Part shown: positions 36,095 through 49,400 of the stretch, one piece after another
Numbering within the stretch: position 1 is the stretch's first letter
Layout: each line of letters opens with the position of its first letter
DNA from: Mycteria americana
Taxonomy: Eukaryota; Chordata; Aves; Ciconiiformes; Ciconiidae
Reading direction: 5' to 3'
Assembly (NCBI RefSeq): GCF_035582795.1
Contig: NC_134370.1
Coordinates: 37,249,501 to 37,313,500 of the forward strand
DNA length: 64,000 bases
The notes under the pieces: model-generated
Databases searched by the model: none
Told to the model about the DNA's origin: nothing
Seen by the model: the letters and a program-made list of their open reading frames with translations, nothing else
Program-made: the position numbers and the translations under genes

Positions 36095-37237
36095 TTTATT
36101 ATAGCTTGAATTTTTTCACTGCATTTAAAAATCTAAAAAAAATAAATATTTGTTTCACAGCTGCAAGTCACATATGCATTAACACCACAAAATCTGGAAT
36201 TTAACCAGAGAAGGAAAGTCAAATCCAAAAGTGTCCAGCTAAGCACAATTGTCTCAGGGCAATTATACTAAAAATAAAATCTTAAGAAAAGGGGAGAGGG
36301 GTGTTAAAGAGTTATTTCAAATGCATTTATCTGGAAAAGAGTGAAAATTCTATTAGAAACCATAAACTACACTTTCAGCATTTAAAAATAAACGTTTAAC
36401 CTCTTGACACCAATAATTGTCTGGTGCATCTTTTTCTTTTAAGCTGTATGCTTGACACATGGCTGCAGAGGTTTCAAATTATAAATTAACCTCTTTTATA
36501 ACTGTGTCCACTTAATTACAGAATCAGTCCTTAAAAATAAAACAGTGTATTAAGTCAGTTTGTCCATCCACGTATTAAAAATGCCATTGTATGCAGTTTT
36601 GTATCGGCACTAAGTGACTGCTTCATGGATTGTACATTGTGAAGATGAATGTCTCAATCACTTTCATTATTAAGGTTCTTAAAACAAACCAGAAAAATAT
36701 ATCTTCAGAAATCAGAGTAGTCACTTTTTTGTTAAAAGCCATAAAATAAGCTCATATTCAATTACAAGCAATAGAAACCATACTGCTATTGGAACATAAT
36801 TATTTTATCACAAAAATTTTGTTATTTACAAAATGAAAAGTTACCAAGTGAATTTATCAGGGAAAAAGTTAAATATTCTTACTAAGCGATTTGAAAAACT
36901 TAAGCAAGTTTCTCATGCACTCACACGCCCTATTGTGTGCATCAGGTGAAATGTTAATTCATGTTAGTGAAACTTGACTCCCATTCACAATACTCTCATT
37001 TTTATTGTAAGATGGCAAAATCCACATGGTTCTGTACAAGAAGGTATGTATTAAGATGGTTCCTCATTTTTGTAAATGTTTTTTGGCTCCCATGAATATT
37101 CGTACCACTGAACGTTTTTGCAAATAATCAGTTATATTATGAACTCCATCATTTAATCCACTGAATTTACCACCACAAGAAAGACACAATAAGTTAGTTT
37201 AATGATCCCACATTACACAGAACTCTCATTTCTGAAG
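36095..37237 (-). other. HERC4: HERC4 3' UTR (end uncertain)
   Basis: Sequence after the HERC4 stop on the minus strand. AATAAA signals on that strand lie at 37006-37001, 36100-36095 and 35937-35932. I chose the middle one as a plausible main end; nothing in the sequence proves it. Confidence 0.45.
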
Positions 37238-37446
37238 TTATACTAAACTGAAACCTTCATAGTGATCTATAGCCTGGATCAACTTAGATTTTAGGGTTTC
37301 TTTATCTGTGTATTTTGGAAGATCAAGAAGATTAAAGCAAGTGTGAGCTACCGGAAGATAACCTTCTCCGCCTCCTGTTGGTTGGATGACTAGTTTAAGA
37401 CACTTCATTCCAAGAATTGGAATACGATCACTCCCTGTCAGAAACA
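37238..37446 (-). CDS. HERC4: HERC4 terminal exon, HECT C-lobe
   Basis: Acceptor CTTGGCAG. Encodes [20 protein letters not shown], then [13 protein letters not shown] with the thioester cysteine, ending EGFSLV and a stop at 37240-37238. 209 nt, begins with 2 nt of a split Leu codon. Confidence 0.97.
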
Positions 37447-40400
37447 CTGCCAAGAAAAAACAGACAAACAAAGTCTTGGAAGTAGTTTAAGACTAACATT
37501 GTATGTGTCATATATGCATTTTTAATTACTCCAACAGTGGTTAGCTTTTCACACTGAAGCTGTTCTGGTAAATTTGAAAAACAGGGAATAATGACTTAAC
37601 CCAATCTCCAGCTTACAAATATGAACTCGTAACTGTAACATAACAAGTGTATGTTAAAGGAAAACATTTCATTTTAGCATATGAAACCAAACAGTTCTAA
37701 CAAAAGGAAAAAAAAAAAAAAAGAGTAGGAAGTTCTTAATGCATCAGAATTTGTTATTTAAAATCCACTGGCTATACCTTTACTGAACATTTGCAAGCAT
37801 CTTGTAAACAAACAGAATTAGTTTGTTCAAGAAGAAATTTATCTGAATTGGAAACTAATCTATGACCTATTCTCAACAAAAGCTCGTTCATAGGAAGCTT
37901 CCATAACTTTGTTTTTTCCCCCGTACATTTCCACTCATATCAGTACCTTGAGGTATTTACAATCAGTTATAATTCCAAAATATATACCCAAAATTCCATA
38001 TATATATATACCCAAAATATATATATACACACACAAATTGGATATATATATGTATCCAAAATTCCATCTATGTGCAATGAAAAAACTGGAGGATGTGAAG
38101 CTTATGTCAAAACACAGAAAAAAATTCCTAGTCATCAGATAAATGACACTAGCAGTTTAGGTTGTTGGGTTTTTTGGACTTGAGTTTTCTTTTTTTTTTT
38201 TTCCCCAGTTTTATTTTTTCAATGCTGCTCTGGTCTATCGTGATCTTGTAACTGCCCACCACCCAGAACTATTCAGGACAACCCCAGCAAAATCAGAGAC
38301 AAGCTCATAATCAATTTCTTCTACTACGATTTTTTTCTTCCAAATAGTTAGTCTCACCATTATAGACAAATACTTATGTCTGCCCTCTTATAGCAAGAGC
38401 CTGAAATCACAGTGAACCTGTTCAGTTACCAACTTCTGCAAAGTAGTTTCAAATACTTACACAAAAACTGTTTTTTCTTCTCCAAAGACAACTCATGAAA
38501 AACCTCCCAGAATATTTTAATTGTAGGATGGTCTGCCCAGTATTCTCCTTTGTATTCTGTATTCTAAAATGAGCAGGAAATGAGGTTATTGTTTGCACGT
38601 AGAACTAGTAGGATAATCTGACATTAAAACAGAATGAATGCGGTTTGTGTAAAGGGATACTGCAAGTGACATATTACTGTTTTTCTTGGTTGATTTTCTT
38701 CAGCTGTTCAGTATGACTTCACCTATGTGAACAGATGCATGTACTCCAAAGCATTTTCAATCCCAATAAAGTAGTGACAAAGTCTCACAGCAAGTTTTGG
38801 CAATCAAGAATATTTACGTTTATTAACTGTGTGCATTTTGTTCACTTTCCCCCTTCTAACATAACACATTGTATACAGCTGCCTTTTGGGTCTGTGGATT
38901 TTTCTTCCTCTCCTTCTAAGTCTGATTTCCTTCAGAAATTAGATAGAAAACCTTTAAGCAGGAAGGTAAATAATATTTTAGTGGCTTCACTCACTGATAT
39001 TTTAAAAAAAGTTCCTGACTCATGCAGTCAATCCAACCAAGGCTGGAAGTCACATTAATTAAAACAGAGCTCAAAAGGACACTTCAAGATTTTGCTTTTG
39101 CATCTTGAAATTAAAAATATGAAACAAATAGCTAACCATGGTTCTCACCTTCTCCAATTCTTTCCAATCATAATTTGTGTTCCCAATCACCATTGCCTGC
39201 AGCTCGCTGGGCTGGAAGAGCTGAAGAACTTTACCTCCACATACTTTGTGGAAGCCTGCATGGAATGCACTGAATAAGGAAGCCACAGATTTATTGAAGA
39301 TGTAGTCCACATATGCATCTACAAAATCTTGCCTGTTCAAAGAATAAAAAAAGAATTATGTTGACAGGTGGAAAAAAAAAAAGCACGTCACCTTTCCAGC
39401 AATAAAACAGTAGCCATTTCTGTATAGAACACAGCGTTGAAAGTTAAGCAAAAAGGATCCTAATACATTATATTCTCTGCTTCATGTTACAACCACAGTG
39501 AAGATAACCTCAATGAAAATGGAACATAAATGTATTTCCCCTCCACGCCCCCCCAAGACAGAGTCCATAATGCGCAAAAGAAAAACAGTAACATTTAGTA
39601 TTATTTACTTCAGGCACTATAAACATTTCTCTTATTTGTATGCATTGCAGAGAATTGGACTGAATGGCAACAAGCTTAAAGGCTTGAGTTACATGCGGTG
39701 TCCTGAAACCGACTAGTCAAACTCGCTGTCGTATTTTTTAATTTAAAAGATTGCCATATCTGCACTGAAAATGCAAATCTACTTCAAACAGACATTTGAG
39801 TCCTATACAGTAGAAAGATCAGTGCAAAGGAGCTAGGATACTGAAAAACAGACTGCCTGTTATCTGTGCTTTGGGACAAGGAGTTCTCATATCTTGTCGG
39901 AAACCATCTTCTCTGCAGCATTTAGGGGGAGAACTAAAATTCCTTGATGTGATACAGTATTTACAGTTATGATTTTTTTTTTTAATTACCATGTTAATCA
40001 ATCCTAGTTGACACTGTTCATTTCTACATTGGCAGAGTGACTTCAGTTATAGATTACAGTTATCCTACCAACATACATTCTCTGTGGAAACCTACAGTAT
40101 TTGAACGACATCCACAGTATTTGAGTAACATCACCAATAATTTAAAGAATCATCTAAACACATTTGACAATACATTTATTGAAGTTGTTGAACTGAAAAT
40201 ACTGGAGATGAGCAAAGTGGTGAATAATGCTCCTCCTCTTCCAGCAGTCTATGAGATATTCATTTTATGTGCTATTTAATTAGCAGAGAAGCAGATAACT
40301 TGTGTAATACTAACAGTGGAAGGAAAGGCTGCTCCAGAGAAAATTCATAGTAATAAACTAATTAGCATTATTAGACTCTATGTTAATATTTTTAAAACTG

Positions 40401-43400
40401 AATTAAAGCATCATGGACTATTTGGATCTTGAGAAACAGGAATTCTTCATTGCTGCAAGACAACAGGTGACGACAGTGCAGCATACATTCCATGGGCACC
40501 TTGAAATTTTTCTCTTACTTCAACTCCAATTTTACTGTCACTTTATGACAGAACACCAAACCACCAGAGAACTTCAAAGCTATCATGTTTAAGATAAAGT
40601 ATCACAAATCCTCAGCTATGAGCCAAGGAATTAAAAAAAAAAAAGTGCAACAGGGATAGGTGGTGATTGCAGTTCTTAATGGTAGGATAAGTCAGGAGGA
40701 TAAAAATCACTCCACTATGGGAGGTACTGTCACTGTACATGGCTACGCGTAGGTTTACTATACCCTCAGAATCTTCTATCATCACTCTTTCCTCTACAAC
40801 AGACCTAGGTAGTTACAGAAAATGTTGCCCAAAACAATTGCCCTCTAGGAACATGCCTAGAGGTACATTTTCTCCCTCGTTTGTACCATGCACAGCCTAG
40901 GTGCATTCTGTTCTTATAGAGTACGTTCTTTCGATTCTCCCTTTACTCTGGGAGAAGTAAAAGCACAGAGAATTCACAAAGCTTAAAGAACAGACAGGAA
41001 TACGTGAGAGGAATGGACAGAGAGAGATAGGAAAATGGTAGTACTCTACAAAAATGGACAAAAGCACCGCCAGATATATTCTGCCTATTCTCCAGGAGCA
41101 GAAAGGTAACAAAGGGTGGGAGAGGCTGCTTTTATAAATAGAAGTAACAGAATCCTTGACCAAAGGAAAAAACCCCACCCCTCACACACTCTTCTGACAA
41201 TAACACTAGATAACATTAGATTAATTTATCCACTTTACAAAGGGAAGACTTCTCTGAAATAATATTTCATATACGAACAGTTGCACATAATGGCATCTAG
41301 GTTGAAGTTTTCATCATTACTCACTAAATTCCAATTATATATAACTTCCTGCAGAACCACAGCCATTTTTGATCTTATAAAATGAAGACCGTGTAGTCAA
41401 AATGGGCCCTAAAGAGCTTCAAAATACCTCTAAGTTCAAAGTAAAAAAAGAAGTATTACACATTCTGAATAAAATTAGATTAGCTCTCCACAGCTGGCAA
41501 ATCCTTAAATACAATAGCTATTTTAACAATACACATGAGAACAGCTTGGAAAAACCAGCAAAGTAGTCTTGCCTCCAGCATCAGTGTAACAGCTTGGCAA
41601 AGGATATTTATAGCAGCCCAGTTACATTCCCAAGGTGAATAGCAACACTGAACTACCCTGTAACCCATAAAACTCACCTATTTTGTTTGACTACAGGAAT
41701 GTCAGCACCATTAGGAACAAGCTCTTTAATTTCTGTTGTACCAAAATTTTCCACAGTGATCTATTTAAAACAAACAAAAATAGTAAAATCTTATTTACTG
41801 TGTAGGGTACTTCTTCCCACCACTTAGCTAACAGCAACATGAACGACAGACACAGATGCTAAAATTCATGGGAATCAGCAGCTGATGCTTTTGCTCAAAC
41901 ACTCCAGAGGCAGTTATAAGAGATAGTATAAGCTTGATAAGAAATACTATATAAACACTTACAGTATATACACTTACATAAACACTATATAAAACTTACA
42001 GTAAAATTAAGACAAAATGCTTCTTCTATGTCATCCTCTGGATAGTCCAGTAACTGTTGCATTCCCCTGCAAAATAAGTAACAAAGTACTTGTACCAGTG
42101 GAAAGAAAGATGAACTTAACTTTCCTGAAGTATTCTTTATGCTTTGATAATTCCAGTTTAAAAAAAAAACAAACAAACCCAAACCCTTTCTACTGTTATT
42201 TCATTTATTAGTGCATTGACTTGCACCTTGTGCAGTGTTGGGAAATCTCAAGCAATTGTTTTGCTACTATTGTAGTGTTATTTCCTTTTGATTAGCTCCA
42301 GGTGTGAAGAGAGAAGATTCATATCCTAGTCTTCAGCTAAGGGATTCCCAAACCAGAGGCAGTAAGTACTTAATAATCATTGATGGGCTCTTCCATTAAC
42401 TTGTTTGATTTCTGCTTGAACCTATGAAAACTTTAGCATTCGCAACACTGAGGCAATCAAACATCCACTTCTGCTCATTTGAACCTCCTACATGTTAGTG
42501 CTATTCAAATCCCTACAAAGGGCAGATATTTAGCATGTAATTGTTCCTGAAATAAGCAAAAACATTTCCTTGATGGACTAAATAAGCCATTCAGAACTAA
42601 AACTATGTTCACACTTAGGCTTATAAAATTAATGGCTAAAACTCAAAGGTTTTGAATTTCAAACATTATTTTCCCCTAAAATTCTTGTAGGATAATAAAA
42701 CAGAAGACGCAAATACTAAAACCAAGCATTTAGAAGCAGGTGTTTAACAATAGCATATATCCTTTCTCAAATGGCACGATAGCTGCAAGTTACTCTGAGC
42801 TGTTTATCCTGTTAGTGTGAAAATAACACATTTTCTTTATGTTCTTAAAGGAAAATGTTGAATTAAAAATTAATTCCTAGTAACACTCATTTTTCTTTCT
42901 TGCTTACCTGCCAACATCTGGCATCAACTCTTTTAAGTCATCCAGGGATGGTTTCTTATTCAATAGCTTTTTGTACAAAGCCAAAGGGAAATGAAGGTCT
43001 ACAATAGTAAAATTATATATTGCTAGCCCACAGACAACACCAATCAAATGAAACAAGTCACTGTCTTCAAAGGTCTAAGAACAGAAAACAGACAAGATGT
43101 TTTAAAATAAAGAAGTTATTTTAATCTTGCAGAGCCCAGAAAAAATACTGTACAGTGAAGTATAATCTGAGTGAGTTTCATTTATATTTTCTTTAAATAC
43201 GTATGTATCCATAAGTACGGAGGAAAACAGGATACAGTTTTAACCAGAGAGACTGAAATCCAAGGAAACAGACTCTTTCTACAGAAAAAAAAAAAGGGGG
43301 GGGGGGGCTGAGATACAACATATTTCGTGTTACAAGTGATGCATATTGCTGAAAGTACTGCAATAAGATTTTGGTTTTGTGACTTACCCTTGCACTATTG

Positions 43401-46400
43401 AGAGCTTAAATATATAATATATGTCAATTTTTTAAAAAAATTAATTTTGGGAGGAGGAGGGAAGACCTCACTATTGACTCCCTTGGAGTTAATAGCCAAG
43501 GCTTAAAACACAACTGTGGAAATGTTAACATTCAGGTATTTGTGATACAGCCACCCTAGTCAGTGTTTTTCTCTGAAAGAGGACTAAAAAGTCAGTGATC
43601 AAAACTTTTGAAAAAGTATGACCAGATGACTACCTATGAAATGGACCCATAAATGTGACTGAACACAGAAAGACCTGTTCAACGTGCCACTTCAAGAATT
43701 TTTCTCTGCCACCTTGATTTACCGATTCTGCTCTTGGAATCAGTTTACTCTGCCAGGCACTTCTTCCTAGTAAGCTTGTCTGGGCTGGGGACAACTGGTA
43801 AGGAGTAAGTGAGGAATGGGGAAAAACAGAAGGGGAAAGTTTTGATCTAACAATGACAAAAATAAACATTTTTTGAGAATACTTATTTCAGCTTCTCCTC
43901 TCAAAATAAAACTACTACAAACTGCTATGTTCATACATTATTAATATAAATATTGTAAGTTAAAAGAAAATTAATGACTACAGATCGCACCCTACCTTAT
44001 CAGAGAACCAGATCAGCCTGGACTCTTCATAATACCTGAACATTCCATATTTGGGATCTAGCAACTCCCTCATGATGAGCAAAAAAAATTCTTTGCGAAC
44101 ACCTCCAGCATCAACAGCTTCTTCTCCTACAAAAATAACCTGAAACACACAATTCAGGTAGCACTGAATGAAAAACGGATTGTGACACAAGATTTGTCCA
44201 AAAATATTCCCAATTACTTGCATGTCAGTGAAAGACACTTTGAGCAGTATGTACTGATAATACCTTGAGTGGCTTCTTGTAGTCTACATTCTTTGTTTTC
44301 CTTAGGACTTCCACAGCATCTCCTACAATATTGTCTCTCCGTACCATTAATATCAGGCATGGGTTGACAGATTCAAATACTGGTAGAAAGAGAGAAGACA
44401 AATTCTGCCTGTGAGCCTGATCAACAGCCATCTGGAAAAAAACCAAAGTGAAAGTGTCAATAGGTAATATAATATTCCTGTCAACATTAAATGTTCACCA
44501 GTCTTGTCTTGAAAAAATGCAGAAGACATGAACAGGAATAGCTATTATGAGAGCTACTGAATTTGCCCAAATTTTCTTCATATTCCTTTTATCTCAGGAA
44601 ATATTTTTCCTTTACCCATTAGTCTCATCAATGCTAATGTTCAGGGAAGTCTTAGAATACAGTTTTTGACATTCCAGTCAAAATAATTTCGATAACAAAA
44701 GGAAGCAAAAAACCACTGTACTTCATCTAATGAAGAGTAAGCTGTTTAATACAAATCTGGCATGAAAACATCAATTAAAAACTAATTCACAGAATGAAAA
44801 GCGATTTGTTCATCTATTTCATTTGTATTATAATTTTTGTATTACAGTTGTTCAAATACTAAATACTGTTGCAAATGTTCTGAATATGGCATAGAACTCT
44901 TGAAAGTTTGTGTGGTTTAATACCATTTAATATTGTTAATAGAAACATTAAATGTGAACATTTCCCTGAATTCATCAAATGTTGGTACTGACTGTGTACA
45001 TACATTTTTAAAGGCATAAGAAACTATGTTTATTATGAACTACTAAAGCAAGCTAGTATTTTTCTACATGAGCCCATTACTTGAGCATGATTTATCTCTT
45101 CCATTTAATGTCAGACTCAGAAAAATAACTTTTATTATGTTAAACATTATAAACTTGGGGGAGGGCTGGTGCTCCTACTGCTGTTACTTTTGCTGTAGTG
45201 TCCATTCTTTTCCTTTTTTAAGAATATGATTTATTATATCCCTACAGAAACCGAACAGGTATGGATTATATTTATAAAAAAAAAAAAAATTCCAAACATT
45301 GAACAAAAGTACAGCTCACCACATCACACTGGTTTCAGTTCTACCTAGAGAAACATGAAAATACACAAGATCCTCTCAGTTACTTTAGGGTTGTCTAGTG
45401 TATCTATCTCTAGACAAGAGATATGGGTCAAGATATAGAATTGTTTGTATCGAATATCTAATTTCTAGGAAAGTCTCTAGTTAAAACATAAGTGAACAAA
45501 TTAGGAGTAACATATAAATACATTTAACAGGAAAAGAGCCAAAAGCAACTGCAAAGTGCAAGATCAGGAAATCTACTCCCACTATCCCAAGTAGATACTA
45601 GATTTTCAAGATAAGCTTCTTTTCTACTGCCTTGCAGAAACTGATCAGACTTCAGAGTTTAGCATTTCGAAGGTGGCATGACAAGTGAAATGAGAAATTA
45701 GGTGTGTACTAGATGTTCACGTGGTTCCAACATGTTGCCTCTCTGATACTACCAATCTTAAGAAAAGCACTAGCTCCTAAGTCCCACCAAGATAAGAAAT
45801 TAAAAGTAACTGTAACTGGCTGCTGCCTCTAACAAGATAGATTGACTTCCAGCTCCAGGGTCTACACATACATCATCATTTAAAGTCTGCTCATATGGGA
45901 GGTGGGGTTGTTTTTTGGTTGGGGGTGGTGGCTGGTGGTTTTGTTTGTTTGGGTTTCGGTTTGGTTTTTTTTGGTTTTTTTTTTGTTTTTTTTTTTTTTT
46001 TTTTTTGTTGGCTGGTTGGTTGGTTGGTTTTTTTTTTTAAACCTGTACTATGGGTTGTTAACACCCCAAAAAATACACCTCATTAATGAAAGGAAAAGAA
46101 TTTCCTTAGAAATTTATGCAATTATTAAACAATCTAATTTCAATGAGATCCCAAACCCACAAAACCACTAGCTTCTATCATGTATATACTCTGAAATTAA
46201 AACTAGATCCCTCATTCTTATGGAGAAAAGATTACACAGAGTTTGAAAAAAAAAAAAAAACAAACAACAAACCCCCCAAAAAACCCACCACCGAACAAAA
46301 AACCCACAAAAAACCCATCACCAACAGCAACCCACCAAAGCCCCCCAACTAAAAACATAAAAATAAAATTCATAACATTAAAAACTGAGACTCTTACCTG

Positions 46401-49400
46401 CATCTGTATGACTGCATCTGTTTGTAGGAGAGTTGTCTTTGCCTGAGCATCAAATACAAATGGGTATGTGCAAATTGTAACAGGAATATCTGTTAACTAG
46501 AACGAAAAGAAGCATGTCATATCTTTGTTTATTTAAAAACCACAATCATGGTTAAAGAAGCCATTGCAATAGTACTCATGTAATACATCTATTTTACTGA
46601 AAAGAGAAAGAAATCTTTACTCATTGTCAATGCAGGACCAAAGCATCTTAGGAAAATTAAGTAGATTTTCAATTGTTTAGTACTTCAGAAAAAAAAACGA
46701 ACAACAACAAAAAAACCCACACCAAAACACACACAAACACCACTCTTACTTAGTACATTTTAATTTCAGACCTTTTATTACAGCTAGTAGATATCAAAGT
46801 AGTCCTTGTTTTCAAATGCTGCTCTGAATTTGCAATACACAAATTTACATATTTTTGCCCCACAAAAACCTTTTCAGATTACACCCATGCTAACTTAAAA
46901 GTTTTACTCCCAATAGAACACATCAGACAATCCTTGACATTCATATTTCTGATTTCCTTACATTCTGCAAAAGAAATCAGATTGCAACCAATCTTACCTC
47001 AGTTAATCCATGGTTGACATCCTATGACAGCATTTGCACAAAGGTAGCAATAATTAAGATGAAAAAGCAGCATTAGTGTCTGCATTAATTATTCATCTCT
47101 GATGTAGAATTAAAAATATTTATCTACAGCTTCTCCCCCCAAAAGAATGTTTACCAAGAAATAAATATCAACCATAAACATTCTAATTAATCTACCAAAC
47201 ACCACCTTGCCTTTCAACACCCTATATATTAGTCTTTAAAAAAAGGACTGTTAAAGTATCACGTTTTCTTGGATGCAAAAAATTCAACATTTTAAGTGTT
47301 TATTTCCATACACTAATAAATGACATTTGCTTTTACCTATGTATTTTCATTCTGAAATGACTGTAGCGTGTCAAACTAAATGCAAAACATTTTTCATGAG
47401 TAAAAATTTAAAAATACAAAAGAACCCCACCACTTTATGATAAAGTCTCAAGAATCATTTGGGTCTATGATAAGATATGATATGAAAAGAGCAACTGACT
47501 CCTGAAATTTGAGACAGACCAACACATATGGCTGGGACTGTGTGGAGGCTTCCACAACAAGCTAGATCAACTGTGCTAAGAAACTAAGTTATCAATCTGG
47601 TGCCATGTTACCCTCCTTATCCTGTGCTGAAAGCTAAGTTTGTTTCCACCCAGCAGGAAGAAAACAGAGAAAGAAAAAAAGGTAATGACAAACTAACACA
47701 TTTTAAATTTGACTACATATATGAGACTCAGAAGTCAAATATGTAGACATCCATGGCTCATAGAAAGTGATGGCCAGAATACTTTGCTTTCTATCTCTAT
47801 CCCTAATTCCTACAGGAAACATCAGATTTGAGTACCCTATTCGTCAGATAGACTTATGCAATTTTGTACTCCTACTGTATCTGCCCTTATTCCCAATTCA
47901 AACGTTTTTTCCCTACTCCTTTAAGCTGTATCTCAAGAACATCTCTTCAACTCAATAGTTCATTATTCAGCATCTTCAATTTTTCCCCACTCATTTTTCT
48001 GTTGTTGAAAGAATAAAAGTTTTTTCTTCCAAGTTGCTCTCCGAGAATACTCTGAATACTTCTGAGATTCTCTTTTCTTCTATATTTTCCCCTCCATGTT
48101 TTAAGGAACTGAGCAAACAGTTTTGCCTCAAGTTATGACAATAAAAATTACATGAGCAAAAGAAATTTTGATTCATTATTACTGGTTCAATAGGCAAGTA
48201 GGGCTTCTTATCATTTTAAAAGCAAGAACACAGGAAACTAGTGGACGTGAAGGCAGGAAAAGGCCATCAAAACCATTTACAAAGGAGATCTGACTAAGGC
48301 CATGGAATTTCTTTCAGTCCTATAATAAATATAACTTTTAACAAAATAACTTTTTCTGCTGAACTTGAAACTGCACAAATGCATGACAAAACAATGATTA
48401 AGAGAAATTCAGTGTCTAGTATTTTCTCAGTAACATCAAGCTACTGCTCAATCTTCCGATTTAACTAACAAATGGAGCTTAAGACTTCCATTACAAAGCA
48501 ATTTTCCAGCTCTCATTTTCCCATATTCAGTATTTTCTTATACATGACATACATGTAGATCATGACATACACAACTTGGGTTTGTTTACATCCATTTAAA
48601 GCATAGTTGCAAAGGTCATAATCTTCTAAATTCCATCACTTCTGTACCCTTCACTGGCATACCCTTCTCTGTTCCAAATATACAACCTGTCTCTAATTCC
48701 AAGGTCCTGCAATGCTTATCCCTAGCTTCTACATCTCATTTAGTATACCGCCCCTCTTAGCTACCAACACCAGCCTACATCACACACCGGTTATTTTTTC
48801 AGAGAAGCTTGGCTGAAACAAATGTCTGTCATGACTGCCAATATTGACTCATTATTTCTTCACGCTCCCCAATCTCCCTGCTGTTGTTATGTTACATTGC
48901 AATTTTAATTCTTTGGTAGACAGCATCACTTGCTTTCTATTCATAAAATACAGCAAAAGTAGGTCTCCCATGTTCAGGACCTTCCAGGTACTGCTGCAAA
49001 AAAATTAAATTTAGGTGGCTAGAGAAAGCATATTAACTTACTCAATATTCTTTCAAAGCATAAGTCAAAAGAACTGTGTGGCAAAATCCTACCCAACTCA
49101 CTAATTCTCTGCATAGTCATTAATTTACTCCCACTTAGCACTCTTCTGTTTACAGATCCAGGAATTAATTATCTCTGTTCTTGTTGCTATACTCAAAGTA
49201 GAAAACTATGTTAATTATCTGTCCCCTGTAACTCCCTATAATGCTTCTAGACTTAGTTTTCCAAGACAGTTTCAGCTTTCTCATTGACTGAACCTATCTT
49301 ATATAGCAATTCAGGTTATTCTGGATGTTTTCCTATCATGAATTATCACTTTCCTAACTTTTTTTGACATGGCAAGTCTCAAGTGACAGCATTTAAAATC

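Larger units (their letters stand above)
44432..46397 (-). other. HERC4: HERC4 intron with facing G/T-rich and A/C-rich tracts
   Basis: 2.0 kb intron. A G/T tract with T-runs (45899-46038) and an A/C tract (46246-46350) lie 207 bases apart with complementary composition. The rest is AT-rich. Confidence 0.8.

Noticed and set aside
45895-46446. Open frames in the G/T and A/C tracts
   Set aside because: Low-complexity translation only (runs of Phe, Gly, Val or Lys, Pro, Asn).
46398-46489. HERC4 exon starting at the inner AG (46490)
   Set aside because: This start gives the wrong phase after the 24-nt microexon. The AG seven bases upstream restores LTDIPVTIC in frame.
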